Origin: Candidatus Parabacteroides intestinavium
GTDB lineage: Bacteria > Bacteroidota > Bacteroidia > Bacteroidales > Tannerellaceae
Assembly (NCBI GenBank): GCA_019118725.1
Contig: DWYO01000295.1
Span: forward strand, 1-6,377
Length of the DNA stretch: 6,377 nucleotides
Direction of reading: 5' to 3'
Part shown: piece after piece, positions 5,917 to 6,377 of the stretch
Position numbering within the stretch: position 1 is the stretch's first letter
Layout of the letters: every line of letters begins with the position of its first letter
The notes under the pieces: generated by a model
What the model was told of the DNA's origin: nothing
Databases searched by the model: none
Seen by the model: the letters and a program-made list of their open reading frames with translations, nothing else
Made by a program: the position numbers and the translations under genes

Positions 5917-6327
5917 TTATTCTTTACCCGGCATACAAAGCTCGGTTAATACGCTGCAAGTCGATTTCGGATGCATGAATGCGATATCCAGACCTTCAGC
6001 ACCTCGGCGAGGAGCCTTGTCGATCAGTCGGATGCCTTTGGATTCGGCTTCGTCCAGGCAAGCTTGTACGTCAGGAGTCGCAAATGCGATATGGTGGATA
6101 CCTTCGCCTTTCTTTTCAATAAATTTAGCGATAGTACTGTCTTCGCTTGTCGGTTCCAGGAGTTCCAATTTAGTCTGGCCAATCTTGAAAAAAGCTGTTT
6201 TTACTTTCTGGTCTGCTACTTCTTCAATGCTATAGCATTTCAAACCTAAAACGCCTTCGTAGTAAGGCAGACATGCTTCAATGCTTTTTACAGCAATACC
6301 TAAATGTTCAATGTGTGTAAGTTCCAT
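5917..6327 (-). CDS. mce: Methylmalonyl-CoA epimerase
   Basis: 136 residues, typical of the family. It is a vicinal-oxygen-chelate fold of two beta-alpha-beta-beta-beta modules that interconverts (R)- and (S)-methylmalonyl-CoA in the cytoplasm. Motifs: THIEHLGIAVKSIE at 4-17 (His8), KLELLEP at 53-59 (Glu55), GEGIHHIAFATPDV at 74-87 (His79) and VLTELC at 126-131 (Glu129). By motif these correspond to the four metal ligands of Propionibacterium epimerase (His12, Gln65, His91, Glu141), with Glu in place of Gln at the second. It is the first gene of the visible cluster. Methylmalonyl-CoA mutase produces the (R) form and the decarboxylase uses the (S) form, so the epimerase links the two. The mutase genes are not in the window. 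The start is the only sensible ATG and has an A/T-rich leader with no Shine-Dalgarno. Confidence 0.94.
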   Translation of the reverse strand: MELTHIEHLGIAVKSIEACLPYYEGVLGLKCYSIEEVADQKVKTAFFKIGQTKLELLEPTSEDSTIAKFIEKKGEGIHHIAFATPDVQACLDEAESKGIRLIDKAPRRGAEGLDIAFMHPKSTCSVLTELCMPGKE

Positions 6328-6377
6328 TGTGTTTAGAATTTATAAGTTTATATTTTTAGTTTTTTATTATGCTTCTT

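Noticed and set aside
6328..6377. Promoter for the mce operon in the A/T-rich right edge
   Set aside because: No TTTG / TAnnTTTG pair of the Bacteroidetes type is visible on the - strand. The promoter is either beyond the window or unrecognised.

Overview
The window looks like chromosomal DNA of a gut-type Bacteroidales bacterium (Bacteroides/Parabacteroides-like). The reasons are a complete sodium-pumping methylmalonyl-CoA decarboxylase cluster of the succinate-to-propionate pathway, a short Wza-type capsule export lipoprotein followed by a CpsB/CapC-type PHP phosphatase, start sites that mostly lack Shine-Dalgarno sequences and have A-rich leaders, and a short A/T-rich intergenic inverted repeat. 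This placement rests on gene content read by eye, not on a database search.

Left part (1-1576, + strand): the end of a capsule or exopolysaccharide operon. A probable upstream gene ends at 55 in a TGATG overlap with the start of a polysaccharide export lipoprotein (55-843). One base later comes a CpsB/CapC/YwqE-type metal-dependent tyrosine phosphatase (845-1576). No Wzc-type kinase lies between them. The export protein would form part of the outer-membrane exit route. The phosphatase would act on a tyrosine kinase encoded elsewhere.

Middle (1577-1665): an 89-base convergent gap filled mostly by a long symmetric hairpin, with an A tract on the left and a T tract on the right. It probably terminates transcription from both sides.

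Right part (1666-6377, - strand, transcribed right to left): mce (methylmalonyl-CoA epimerase), mmdA (carboxyltransferase), an OadG-family membrane subunit fused to an exported lamin-tail-like domain, mmdC (biotin carrier) and mmdB (sodium-channel subunit). The last four are spaced 4 to 25 bases apart. Inferred pathway: the epimerase converts (R)- to (S)-methylmalonyl-CoA, MmdA moves its carboxyl group to the biotin on MmdC, MmdB decarboxylates carboxybiotin and exports Na+, and the OadG-like subunit tethers the assembly to the inner membrane. The product is propionyl-CoA. A 123-base gap between mce and mmdA carries an imperfect 24-base inverted repeat.

The feature most worth a second look is the OadG-family subunit with a signal peptide and a periplasmic lamin-tail-like domain. 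I saw no CRISPR array, tRNA, rRNA, insertion sequence or obvious wholly new system. The remaining genes look intact and typical of their families.
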